A DNA stretch of 64,000 bases from Elusimicrobiota bacterium (GCA_016209035.1 JACQWX010000074.1:1-64000), one strand, 5' to 3'; shown: positions 54,511 through 63,435, counted from the first letter of the stretch. Notes: generated by a model from the letters alone, not told the origin. A program made the numbers and translations.

Positions 54511-55320
54511 ATGAGAAAGGCCTCGAGCGTCGACCCGCGCCGCGTCCGAGAGCTCGTCCTGGAGCGGTCCTGGAAGGCCCATGTCGGGCACATCGGCTGC
54601 TCCCTGTCCGTGGCGGATATCCTGGCCGCGCTCTATTCGGGCGTCCTGCGCGTGCCCCGCCCGAAGGATCCCGACCGGGACCGCTTCATCCTGTCCAAGG
54701 GGCATGCGGCGCTCGCGCTCTACGCCGTCTTCCACCTCAAGGGGTGGATATCCAGGAAGACCCTCGATTCCTACTGCCGGGACGGGAGTCTGCTCGGGGT
54801 GCATCCCGAGCGGGCGCTGGCGGGCGTGGATTTCTCGACGGGGTCGTTGGGGCAGGGCCTGTCCTACGGGGCCGGCGCGGCCTTGGCCGCGAGGCTCCAG
54901 CGTTCCGGGAGGCGGGCCTATGTGCTGCTCAGCGACGCGGAATGCGACGAGGGGGCCGTCTGGGAGACTGCCATGTTCGCGGCGCACCACCGGCTCGCGA
55001 ATCTCGTGGCCATCGTAGATCTCAACGGGCAGCAGGCCATGGGCTACACGAAGGACGTCCTCGACCTCTCCCCGCTGGCCCAGCGATGGCGGGCCTTCGG
55101 CTGGGAGGCGGTGGAGGTCGACGGGCATGATGCGCCGCGCCTGACGAGGGCGCTGGCCCGCCTTGACACCCGTTCCGGGCCGCCTCACGTCCTTATCGCC
55201 CGCACCGTGTTCGGCAAGGGCGTGCCCTACATGGAAGGCCAGATCAAGTGGCATTATTGGCCCATGTCGGAGGATGAGTACGAGGAGGCTCTGCGGGCCG
55301 TCAGGAGCGGGGGGGCATGA
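54511..55320 (+). CDS. Transketolase, N-terminal (TPP-binding) subunit
   Basis: GHIGCSLSVADILAALYSGVLRVPRPKDPDRDRFILSKGHAALALYAVFHLKGW..TGSLGQGLSYGAGAALAARL..LLSDAECDEGAVWETAMFAAHHRLANLVAIVDLNGQQAMG. Confidence 0.9.
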   Translation: MRKASSVDPRRVRELVLERSWKAHVGHIGCSLSVADILAALYSGVLRVPRPKDPDRDRFILSKGHAALALYAVFHLKGWISRKTLDSYCRDGSLLGVHPERALAGVDFSTGSLGQGLSYGAGAALAARLQRSGRRAYVLLSDAECDEGAVWETAMFAAHHRLANLVAIVDLNGQQAMGYTKDVLDLSPLAQRWRAFGWEAVEVDGHDAPRLTRALARLDTRSGPPHVLIARTVFGKGVPYMEGQIKWHYWPMSEDEYEEALRAVRSGGA

Positions 55321-56279
55321 GGAAAGCCTTCGTTCAGGCTCTCGTCGAGCTGGCCTTGGCGGAACGGCATCCGCGCATCCTGCTGTTGACGGGGGACCTC
55401 GGCTACACGGTCCTCGAGCCCTTCGCGGAGACCTACCCGGACCGTTTCTTCAACGTCGGAGTCGCGGAGCAGAACCTGGTGGGCCTGGCGACCGGATTGG
55501 CGGAGGCCGGGTTCATCCCGTTCGTCTACTCCATCGCGACGTTCGCGTCCTTGCGTCCGTATGAGTTCATCCGGAACGGTCCCGTCCTGCACCGGCTCCC
55601 CGTCCGCGTCGTGGGCGTCGGAGAGGGCTTCGGCTACGGCTGCGCGGGTCCGACCCACCATGCCTTGGAGGACCTGGGCGTCACCAGGATCCAGCCCGGG
55701 CTGACCGTCATCGCTCCGGCGGACGCCCAGCAGGCGCGGGCCGCCATCCACGCGACGAAGGACCTTCCCGGACCGGTCTACTTCAGGCTCGGCAAGGACG
55801 AGAAGCCGCTCGTCCCAGGGCTGGAGGGGCGGTTCGAACTCGGCCGCGCGGTGTGCCTGCGGGAGGGGCAAGACCTCCTGCTGATCGCGGCGGGGTCCGT
55901 GGCCCGGGAGGTCGTGGCCGCCGCCGACATGCTCTCGGCCCGAGGGGTCCGCTCCAGCGTCCTGCTGGTCTCGACCTTGAACCCGCCCCCCGTGGAGGAT
56001 CTGAAGGCGGCGCTGGCGGGGCACCGCGTCGCGCTCACGGTCGAGGCGCACTATGTCGTCGGCGGCCTGGGGTCCCTCGTCTGCGAGGTCGCGGCGGAGA
56101 ACGGCCTGTCCTGCCGGGTCGTGCGGTGCGGCGTCTGGTCCGCTCCGGACGGGGCCAGCGGCAGCCAGGACTACTACTACCGCCGGCACGGGCTCTCCCG
56201 CGGAGCCATCATGGAGGCCGCGCTCCGGGAGCTGCGCAAGCCTTCCTCCGGGAGGGGGAAGCGGTTGGGCCGCCGCTGA
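55317..56279 (+). CDS. Transketolase, C-terminal (pyrimidine-binding) subunit
   Basis: LTGDLGYTVLEPFAETYPDRFFNVGVAEQNLVGLATGLAEAGFIPFVYSIATFASLRPYEFIRN; 4-bp overlap with the N-terminal subunit gene. Confidence 0.9.
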   Translation: MRKAFVQALVELALAERHPRILLLTGDLGYTVLEPFAETYPDRFFNVGVAEQNLVGLATGLAEAGFIPFVYSIATFASLRPYEFIRNGPVLHRLPVRVVGVGEGFGYGCAGPTHHALEDLGVTRIQPGLTVIAPADAQQARAAIHATKDLPGPVYFRLGKDEKPLVPGLEGRFELGRAVCLREGQDLLLIAAGSVAREVVAAADMLSARGVRSSVLLVSTLNPPPVEDLKAALAGHRVALTVEAHYVVGGLGSLVCEVAAENGLSCRVVRCGVWSAPDGASGSQDYYYRRHGLSRGAIMEAALRELRKPSSGRGKRLGRR

Positions 56280-56282
56280 TCC

Positions 56283-57806
56283 ATGAGGGTCCAATTGGTC
56301 CGGCCCGCCACGGCCATCAGCGTCTCGGAGCTCAGGCCCGGGGCCGGCCTGCCCATCGGGCTGGCCTACGTGGCGGCCGGCCTGCGCGCCGCCGGGCACG
56401 AGGTGCGGGTCGTCGACGCGGTCGGAGAGGCGTTGGGCCGGTTCGAGCGGATCGAGGGCGTCGCGGGCGTTCGGCGGCACGGGCTCTCGGATGAGTCGAT
56501 CCTGGAGCGCATCCGGCCCGGAGCGGACTTGATCGGCGTCGCGTGCATGTTCTCGACCGAGTGGCCCCTCGCCAAGAGGCTGATCCGGGGGCTTCGCTCG
56601 CGGCACCCGGAGTCCCTGATCGTGGCCGGAGGGGAGCACGCTACCGCGTGCGCGTCCTTCGCGCTGAGGGATTGTCCGGAGCTGGACTGCTGCGTGCTCG
56701 GAGAAGGGGAGAAGACCATCGTCGCCTTGGCCGAGACGCGCGGCGCCGGGCGCGAGCCCTCGACGGTCGCGGGTATCTGCCGCCGGGACGGCGCCGCCAC
56801 CCTCCGCACGCCGGCGCGGGAGCGCATCAAGGACCTCGACTCCATCCCTTGGCCGGCCTGGGACCTCTTCCCGGTCCGGGAATACATCGCCTATCGGATC
56901 ACGCCGGGGGTGCATATGGGCCCCTCCCTGCCGATCATGGCCAGCCGAGGCTGTCCCTTCGAGTGCGCGTTTTGCTCCAACCCGGCCATGTGGGGGCGGC
57001 TCTGGAAGGCCAGGGACCCGGACCAGGTGCTGGCGGAGATGAAGCACGCCATGCGGGAATACGGCATCACCAATTTCGACTTCTTCGACCCGACCGCGAT
57101 CCTCCGGAAGGACTGGATCCTTCGGATGGCCCGGCTGATCGTCGACCATCGCCTGGGGGTCACGTGGCAGCTGCCTTCGGGCACCCGTTCTGAGGCCTTG
57201 GACGAGGAGGTAGCCTCCTGGCTGCATCGGTCGGGCTGCCGGAACATCATCTACGCGCCGGAAAGCGGTTCGGACGCCACGCTCGAACGCATCAGGAAGC
57301 GGATCAGCAAGCCGCATCTGGTCCGGTCTATCCGGGGGGCCGTACGTTCCGGGATCAAGACCAAGGCGAACTTCGTCATCGGGTTTCCTGACGAGACGGT
57401 GGGGAACGTCCTGGAGAGCATGGGCTTCGCGATACGCCTGGCCTGGGCGGGGCTCCACGATGCCTCGTTCTTCCCGTTCTCGCCCTATCCGGGTTCCGCG
57501 CTCTTCGACCGGCTCGATGCGCAAGGCAAGCTCGCGCTGGACGACGGGTTCTTCTACGGCCTGATCTGCAACAAGCGGTCCGTCGACGAACACATCCCCG
57601 GATGGCTGGCTCCGATCCTCGCGCATGCCGGCATGCTGGCGTTCTACCTCGTCAGCTTCACGCTGCGTCCCGGCCGCGTGTTCGGCCTGGCGCGTTCCCT
57701 TTGGCGGCGGGAGCCCCAGACCCGGCTGGAGTCCGCGCTCCTGAGATGGGCGGAGAACCGGTTCGGCCGTCACGGGGCGCCGGTCGAGCAGGGAGGACGC
57801 GCATGA
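56283..57806 (+). CDS. B12-binding-domain radical SAM protein
   Basis: PGAGLPIGLAYVAAGLRAAGHEVRVVDAVGEAL..IVAGGEHATACAS..MASRGCPFECAFCSNPAMWG (CxxxCxxC)..APESGSDATLERIRKRI. Confidence 0.85.
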   Translation: MRVQLVRPATAISVSELRPGAGLPIGLAYVAAGLRAAGHEVRVVDAVGEALGRFERIEGVAGVRRHGLSDESILERIRPGADLIGVACMFSTEWPLAKRLIRGLRSRHPESLIVAGGEHATACASFALRDCPELDCCVLGEGEKTIVALAETRGAGREPSTVAGICRRDGAATLRTPARERIKDLDSIPWPAWDLFPVREYIAYRITPGVHMGPSLPIMASRGCPFECAFCSNPAMWGRLWKARDPDQVLAEMKHAMREYGITNFDFFDPTAILRKDWILRMARLIVDHRLGVTWQLPSGTRSEALDEEVASWLHRSGCRNIIYAPESGSDATLERIRKRISKPHLVRSIRGAVRSGIKTKANFVIGFPDETVGNVLESMGFAIRLAWAGLHDASFFPFSPYPGSALFDRLDAQGKLALDDGFFYGLICNKRSVDEHIPGWLAPILAHAGMLAFYLVSFTLRPGRVFGLARSLWRREPQTRLESALLRWAENRFGRHGAPVEQGGRA

Positions 57807-58507
57807 GCTCGCCGCCGGGACTCTCCGTGATCCTGCCGGTCCTCAATCAAGCGGTCCATATCGGCGAGGTGGTGGAGGGCTACCGGGCGGTCCTCCTGAC
57901 GCTGAACGTCCCTTTCGAGATGATCCTTGTCGTGAACGGGAGCAGGGACGACTCCCTGGCCGTGTGCTCCGGTCTGGCGGCTCGGTTCCCGGACATCGTC
58001 GCCCTGGAGAGCTCGCCCCCGGGATGGGGCCTGGCCGTGCGGACCGGCCTGGCGCGGGCGAGGGGCAGGCTGGTGTGTTACACCAACTCGGCGCGCACCG
58101 ATCCCGAGCGGCTGAAGAAATTCGTCGCCTACGGCCTGCGCAATCCGGGCGTCGTCATCAAGGCGAACCGGCGCAGGCACAAGGATTCGGTCTACCGCCG
58201 CCTGGGGTCCCTGTTGTTCAACGTGCAGTGCCGGGCGTTGTTCGATCTGCCCATGTGGGACGTTAACGGCACCCCCAAGGTGTTCCCCGGCGAGCTTGTG
58301 CCGCGGCTGGACCTGCGATTCGACGACGACCTGATCGACCTGGAATTCAACGTGCGCTGCAACGCCCTGGAAGCGGAGATGCTGGAGGTGCCGGTGTTCT
58401 TCACCCGCCGTCACGGGGGGAGGTCCACGACGAGCTGGCGGTCGGCCCTCAAGCTCTATTGGGGGGCCTTGCGTTTCTGGCTGCGGGAGCGCCGATCCCG
58501 ATCATGA
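57803..58507 (+). CDS. Family 2 glycosyltransferase
   Basis: LSVILPVLNQAVHIGEVVEGYRAVLL..EMILVVNGSRDDSLAVCSGL..GWGLAVRTGLARARGRLVCYTNSARTDPERL; ATG at 57803 overlaps the upstream stop. Confidence 0.8.
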   Translation: MSSPPGLSVILPVLNQAVHIGEVVEGYRAVLLTLNVPFEMILVVNGSRDDSLAVCSGLAARFPDIVALESSPPGWGLAVRTGLARARGRLVCYTNSARTDPERLKKFVAYGLRNPGVVIKANRRRHKDSVYRRLGSLLFNVQCRALFDLPMWDVNGTPKVFPGELVPRLDLRFDDDLIDLEFNVRCNALEAEMLEVPVFFTRRHGGRSTTSWRSALKLYWGALRFWLRERRSRS

Positions 58508-59721
58508 AGGCCCGTTCGTTGTGGCGGCGGCACGATGAGCAGTGGCGCGAGCCTGGCCAGGTCATCAGTCACTGGCGGGACGGCGACCGGGTCGATCCGA
58601 CGCTGCTGGCATGCCGGGCCCAAGGCGCCTGGTGGGAGACGCTCGCCCGGGCAGGCGTCACCCTGCTCCTGACGAGGGAATACGAACACCTGGTGATGGC
58701 GGTGCGCTCGCGCGGCGGGAGGCCCCGCGTGTCCTTCATGCCGCTGCCCCACCCGTCCGGGCTGGTCGCGGACCGCGAGCGCGGCGTGGTGCACGTCGCC
58801 AGCACGCGCAATCCCAACGAGGTCTTCGAGCTCCGGCCCGCGCGCGGCGTCCCGCCGCGCGGGGATCCTCGGGGCGAGGCCTCGGCCGAGGAGACGGTCC
58901 TGATCCCGGGGCGTTCCCGGTTCTTTCCGGGACGCTCCTATATCCACGATTTGGCCGTCATCGGCGGGGATCTCTACGCCGCCTCCTCGGGGCAGAACGC
59001 GATCATCCGCCTTTCCGGCGGCGACGCCCCGCGTCCCGCGTGGTGGCCCCGCTGCATCGAGACTCCGCGCGGTCCGGTCTTCGAGAGGAACCATCTCCAG
59101 CTCAACTCCATCGCCGCTGGGGAGACCCTCAAGGAGAGCTTCTTCTCGGCCTCCACGGACCGGATGACGCGTCTGCGGCCGGGTCACCTCGGCTTTCCGG
59201 TCGACGGCCGCGGCGTGATATTCTCGGGAAGGACCCGCGACCCCGTCGCCCGAGGTCTGACCCGGCCGCACTCGGCGCGGCTTCATCGGGGAAGGGTCTG
59301 GGTCGACAACAGCGGCTACGGGGAGCTGGGCTTCGTCGAGGACGGCCGCTTCGTCGCCGTCGCCCGCCTGCCGGGGTGGACGCGCGGCCTGTGCTTCAAG
59401 GGAGACGTCGCCTTCGTGGGGACGTCGCGGGTGATCCCCCGGTTCGAGGCCTACGCTCCGGGCCTCGACCCGGCGCGCAGTCTCTGCGGCGTCCACGCGG
59501 TCGACCTCCGTTCCGGCAGGATACTGGGGAGCCTCCTGTGGCCGAACGGCAACCAGTTGTTCGCGGTGGACTGGATCCCGGGCGCGCTTGCCCGGGGGTT
59601 TCCCTTCGGTCCGGGATCCGGGCATGGCCCGCGGTCGCGAAGCCGGCTGTTCTACGCCTTCAGTACTTCCCCATCCGGCCGTAGGCGGATGGGGAAAAAG
59701 GTCGGCGTTGCCGTTCTTTAA
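58504..59721 (+). CDS. DUF4915/TIGR03032-like conserved hypothetical
   Basis: LPHPSGLVADRERGVVHVASTRNPNEVFEL..SYIHDLAVIGGDLYAASSGQNAIIRL..HSARLHRGRVWVDNSGYGELGFVEDGRFVAVARLPGWTRGLCFKGDVAFVGTS..CGVHAVDLRSGRILGSLLW. Confidence 0.65.
   Translation: MKARSLWRRHDEQWREPGQVISHWRDGDRVDPTLLACRAQGAWWETLARAGVTLLLTREYEHLVMAVRSRGGRPRVSFMPLPHPSGLVADRERGVVHVASTRNPNEVFELRPARGVPPRGDPRGEASAEETVLIPGRSRFFPGRSYIHDLAVIGGDLYAASSGQNAIIRLSGGDAPRPAWWPRCIETPRGPVFERNHLQLNSIAAGETLKESFFSASTDRMTRLRPGHLGFPVDGRGVIFSGRTRDPVARGLTRPHSARLHRGRVWVDNSGYGELGFVEDGRFVAVARLPGWTRGLCFKGDVAFVGTSRVIPRFEAYAPGLDPARSLCGVHAVDLRSGRILGSLLWPNGNQLFAVDWIPGALARGFPFGPGSGHGPRSRSRLFYAFSTSPSGRRRMGKKVGVAVL
59667..59696. other. Perfect 11-bp inverted repeat (TTCCCCATCCG-8nt-CGGATGGGGAA)
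   Basis: Read directly from sequence; lies in the last codons of 58504..59721, just before the sulfotransferase gene. Confidence 0.85.
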
Positions 59722-59733
59722 GGAGACCTTCCT

Positions 59734-60660
59734 GTGAACGAAGACTTCCGCTTGGTGATGATCGGGGCGATGTATGAGAACGGGGGCAACACGACCCACC
59801 GCTTCCTGGACGGGCACCCCCAGTTGCGCGTCTATCCGTTCGAGTCCCAGCTGGGGACGGCGCTCGTCCAGGACCGGATGGCTTCCCTGTTCCCCGTCAA
59901 GTACCGGTGGCCCGTCTTCGCGCTGCACGCGACGGCCGAGCAGGATTTCCGGTCCATCATCGACGAGGAGTGCCGGGTCCGCGCCCGCACGCCGCATGTC
60001 AGCAAGTTCCGCCACGTGCCTTTCGATTTCTCCGACGAGGAGCGCGGGGCGGCCTATGGCCGGCTGATCCGAGACTCGGGCCGCTCCCGCGGCAAGAACG
60101 TGGAGGCGTTCTTCCGGGCCACTTTCGAGGCATGGAAGGACTTCAAGCGGACCAAGGAGCAGTCCGTCTTCGTCGGCTACAGCCCCATCGTCACCGTGGA
60201 CGCGGACAAGATACTCGAGGACCTCCCGGGGGCCCACGTGCTGCACGTCGTGAGGAACCCCTGGTCCGCCTACGCGGACACCAAGAAGAGGCCCGTGCCT
60301 TTGGGCTTGGACGACTACGTGTTGGGCTGGACCTTGAACCAGTACCACGCTCTCCTGTTCCAGCGGAGGTTCCCCAAGCGGGTGCACGTCCTGCGCATCG
60401 AGGACGTACTGGCCGGCCCCCGGAGGACGCTGGGGGCGTTCTGTCGGAAGCTGGGGCTCGACGCCGCGGACGCCCTGGGGGCCCCCACCTGGAACGGGTC
60501 CACTCTCTCGGAGGTCTACCCGTGGGGCGCCATCCGCAAGGCCACCCCCGAGGCCAACCGGGCCGCCGCGCGCGAGTTGTCCGCTCGGGAGCGCGGAGAG
60601 GTCCGGGAGCGCGCTTGGCGGTATCTCGACGAGTTCGACTACCGGGATTTCCTGAGATGA
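59734..60660 (+). CDS. Sulfotransferase family protein
   Basis: LVMIGAMYENGGNTTHRFLDGHPQLRVYPFESQLGT..DLPGAHVLHVVRNPWSAYADTKKR..VHVLRIEDVLAGPRRTLGAFCRKLGL; P-loop-like and 3'-PB-like motifs. GTG start. Confidence 0.7.
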   Translation: MNEDFRLVMIGAMYENGGNTTHRFLDGHPQLRVYPFESQLGTALVQDRMASLFPVKYRWPVFALHATAEQDFRSIIDEECRVRARTPHVSKFRHVPFDFSDEERGAAYGRLIRDSGRSRGKNVEAFFRATFEAWKDFKRTKEQSVFVGYSPIVTVDADKILEDLPGAHVLHVVRNPWSAYADTKKRPVPLGLDDYVLGWTLNQYHALLFQRRFPKRVHVLRIEDVLAGPRRTLGAFCRKLGLDAADALGAPTWNGSTLSEVYPWGAIRKATPEANRAAARELSARERGEVRERAWRYLDEFDYRDFLR

Positions 60661-61622
60661 AGCGGGTCGTTCTCACGGGCGGGACGGGGTTCGTCGGCGC
60701 CAACCTTGCCCGGCGCCTGCTGCGGGACGGCCATGAGGTGCATCTTTTCGTTCGGCGGGGCCACGCGGGTTGGCGGCTTGAAGGCATCCGCGGGGACGTC
60801 GTCCTGCACGAGCTCTCCCTGTCGGATGAGGCCGCGATGGTCCGAGTCCTGCGCCGCGTCAGGCCGGACTGGATCTTCCACCTGGCCGCGCACGGAGCCT
60901 ACTCCTCCCAGCGGGACGTCCAGCGGATGGTCGAGACGAACGTGCTGGGGACCATGCGGCTGCTCGACGCCGCCGCGCGCGGCGGCTTCGAGGCCTTCGT
61001 CCACGCCGGGTCGTCTTCGGAGTACGGCGTCAAGGACCACGCCCCGTCCGAGGATGAGGCCCTGGAGCCCAACTGCCCCTACGGAGTCACCAAGGCCGCG
61101 GCGACCCTCTATGGCCGCCAGGTCGCGCGGCGCCTGGGGCTCAAGGTCCACACGCTGAGGCTCTACGCCGTCTACGGCCCCTACGAGGAGCCCTCAAGGT
61201 TCGTGCCTACGCTGATCACGAAGGGCCTGGCCGGGCGCCTTCCTGACCTCGTCCACCCTTGGGTCGGGCGGGATTTCATCCATGTGGAGGACGCCGTGGA
61301 TGCCTTCGTGCGGGCTGCTGCTGCGCGCCTTGCGCCTGGCTCGGTGTTCAACATCGGGACAGGGGTGCAGACCACGATCCGGCGGGCGGTCCAGGTGGCT
61401 CGCAGGGCGATGGAACTGCGCGCGCGCCCCTGCTGGGGCTCGATGCCGGACCGCTGCTGGGATACGTCGGTCTGGGTCGCGGACATCGGGAACGCGCGGC
61501 GCCGACTGCGCTGGAGGCCGGCAACCTCGTTCGAGGAGGGCTTCCGGGCCACGCTGAACTGGCTTCGGGCGCGTCCCTCCCTGAGGGCGTATTACCGGCT
61601 GCACCAGGATCGCCTTCCGTAA
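60657..61622 (+). CDS. NAD-dependent epimerase/dehydratase (extended SDR)
   Basis: MKRVVLTGGTGFVGANLARRLLRDGHEVHLFVRRG..IFHLAAHGAYSSQRD..HAGSSSEYGVKDHAPSEDEALEPNCPYGVTKAAATLYGRQVARRLGLKVHTLRLYAVYGPYEEPSRFVP. Confidence 0.85.
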   Translation: MKRVVLTGGTGFVGANLARRLLRDGHEVHLFVRRGHAGWRLEGIRGDVVLHELSLSDEAAMVRVLRRVRPDWIFHLAAHGAYSSQRDVQRMVETNVLGTMRLLDAAARGGFEAFVHAGSSSEYGVKDHAPSEDEALEPNCPYGVTKAAATLYGRQVARRLGLKVHTLRLYAVYGPYEEPSRFVPTLITKGLAGRLPDLVHPWVGRDFIHVEDAVDAFVRAAAARLAPGSVFNIGTGVQTTIRRAVQVARRAMELRARPCWGSMPDRCWDTSVWVADIGNARRRLRWRPATSFEEGFRATLNWLRARPSLRAYYRLHQDRLP

Positions 61623-61634
61623 GGTCCCGCGTCG

Positions 61635-61667
61635 CCGGACGCCAACGCCTTCCCCGAGGGCGTCCGG
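61635..61667. terminator. Possible bidirectional terminator hairpin between convergent genes
   Basis: CCGGACGCC (61635-61643) / GGCGTCCGG (61659-61667), 15-nt loop, between stops of 60657..61622 (+) and 61678..63435 (-); no U-tract. Confidence 0.45.
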
Positions 61668-61677
61668 GACGCTCGGC

Positions 61678-63435
61678 CTACGGCCTCGACCGCGCCGAGG
61701 CGCTGAAGTGCTCGAAGAGCTTCTGGGCGGCGCGGCCGAAGCCCTTCCGCCTCCCGCCGTCCGTCATGCCGCCGAGGTGCGGCGTGATGAGGAGGTTGTC
61801 GTGGGTGCGGGCGTAGTCGAGGAGCCTGGCCTTGGAGCGCTTGACCTTGTCGGTCCACTCGCCCTCGATCTCGCCTTCCAGAACGTCCAGGCCCGCCCCC
61901 GCGATGGTCTTGGCTAAGAGGGCGTCCGCCAGGGCGTCCTGGTCGATGACGGCGCCTCGAGAGGTGTTGACCAGATAGGCGGTCGGCTTCATGGCACACA
62001 GCTGTTCTCGGCCGATCAGGCGCCGGGTCTCCTGGCTGAGGTGGACGTGCAGGGCCACGAAATCGGATTGGCGGAGCAGGTCCTTGAGGTCCTGGACCTG
62101 GATGATGCCGGGCTGGTTGACCGCGACATAGGGGTCGCAGACGAGTACGCGCATGTCGAACGCGATGCAGTAGCGGGCGAAGATGGAGCCGAGCCGGCCG
62201 AAGCCCACGATGCCCGCTGTCTTGCCGTTGAGTTCGAGGCCCAGGAACCGCGTGTAGTCCCACCCGCCTTCCAGGGCGTGGCGGAAGGCCGGCATGGTCT
62301 TGCGGGCGCAGCTGAGCATCAGGTTGAAGGCGTGCTCCGCGGTCGAGGTGATGGTCTTGAGGACATCGAGGTCCTTGGTGATGGAAAGGACTTCGATTCG
62401 GTTGCGGGCCGCGGCCGCCTTGTCGATGTGGTCCGTGCCGGTCGAGGCCGTGCAGACGACGCTCAGCCGCGACCCGGGGATGCGGCTGAGCACGACCTCG
62501 TCCACCATGAGCTGGGTCGAGACGAAGAGCGCGTCGTAGCGCCGGGCGCAGGACCTCAGCTCCGAAACGGTCATGTCGGGCCGGTAGTCCACGCGGCCGA
62601 TGAGCTTGAGGGTCTCGAGCACGTCCGGGACCCCATCGAGATTGGCCGTGGCCAAGACCTCGATGCCGGACGGCAGGGGCCGGCGAGGCTCCCGTGCCTG
62701 CGCGGCGCGCCGTTCGGCCTCTGCCAACCGGCGCTGCTCCATCAGCGCGCGGGCCAGCATCAGGTCCTGGGGTTCGTCGATGTTGACGACGCGCTCCGGG
62801 GGCATGATGTGGGGCCGGCTCACCTTGCCCCGGCGGTTGCGCTGGTTGATTATGGTGTCCCGCTTCAAGGCGTAGACCGAGCCGCAGCGGATGTAGGCCG
62901 GAGGCTTCAAGTCCTGGCGCAGGGATTCCAGGATCTCCGGTGACCCAGGCCAATCCTGGATCTCATCGTCCACGATCTGCTTGATGCGCTGGGGGTGGTG
63001 GTCCCAGAGCCGGGTCACGGCCACGACCGAGTCCGCGCCCGTGGCGTGGAGTTTCTCGATGCAGGCGTCGAGGTCCTCTACGGTCTTCAAGGGGTTGGTG
63101 CACATGAACTCGACGATGTAGTCGTAGACCACGCCGGAATGCTCCTCGTACTTGAGGGTCGACCATCGGTTCGACTCGGCCGCGGTCGTGGTCTTTTGGG
63201 AGAGTTCCGGGGCGCGCAGGAAGGGGACCTTGACCCCCGCCTCTTCCGCGATCTTGGCGTAGAGGGGCGAGTCGGTCGAGACGCAGATGGCGTCCGCGTA
63301 GCGGCTCTTCTTCGCCTCCGACACGGAGTACCAAAGGACAGGCCGTCCGCAGAGGTCGGCGATGTTCTTGTCTTTGACGCGCGTCGAGCCGGACCGCGCA
63401 AGGATCATGACGAGGACGCGCTTGTCGCCGATCAT
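61678..63435 (-). CDS. Fusion: NeuA-like cytidylyltransferase + D-isomer-specific 2-hydroxyacid dehydrogenase
   Basis: N-term VLVMILARSGSTRVKDKNIADLCGRPVLWYSVSEAKKSRYADAICVSTDSPLYAKIAEEAGVKVP..MCTNPLKTVEDLDA..DSVVAVTRL; C-term TASTGTDHIDKAAAARNRIEVLS..GKTAGIVGFGRLGSIFARYCIAFDMRVLVCDP..LVNTSRGAVIDQDALADALLAKTIAGAGLDVLEGE..LLITPHLGG. Confidence 0.9.
   Translation of the reverse strand: MIGDKRVLVMILARSGSTRVKDKNIADLCGRPVLWYSVSEAKKSRYADAICVSTDSPLYAKIAEEAGVKVPFLRAPELSQKTTTAAESNRWSTLKYEEHSGVVYDYIVEFMCTNPLKTVEDLDACIEKLHATGADSVVAVTRLWDHHPQRIKQIVDDEIQDWPGSPEILESLRQDLKPPAYIRCGSVYALKRDTIINQRNRRGKVSRPHIMPPERVVNIDEPQDLMLARALMEQRRLAEAERRAAQAREPRRPLPSGIEVLATANLDGVPDVLETLKLIGRVDYRPDMTVSELRSCARRYDALFVSTQLMVDEVVLSRIPGSRLSVVCTASTGTDHIDKAAAARNRIEVLSITKDLDVLKTITSTAEHAFNLMLSCARKTMPAFRHALEGGWDYTRFLGLELNGKTAGIVGFGRLGSIFARYCIAFDMRVLVCDPYVAVNQPGIIQVQDLKDLLRQSDFVALHVHLSQETRRLIGREQLCAMKPTAYLVNTSRGAVIDQDALADALLAKTIAGAGLDVLEGEIEGEWTDKVKRSKARLLDYARTHDNLLITPHLGGMTDGGRRKGFGRAAQKLFEHFSASARSRP

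Noticed and set aside
55254-57773. 839-aa minus-strand ORF antisense to transketolase C-subunit and radical SAM gene
   Set aside because: Composition (R/P/G/D/Q-rich, no domain pattern) typical of spurious antisense ORFs in GC-rich DNA; the + strand genes are clear families.
58456-60387. 643-aa minus-strand ORF opposite DUF4915-like and sulfotransferase genes
   Set aside because: Shadow ORF; + strand genes have 4-bp overlaps and family-like sequences.
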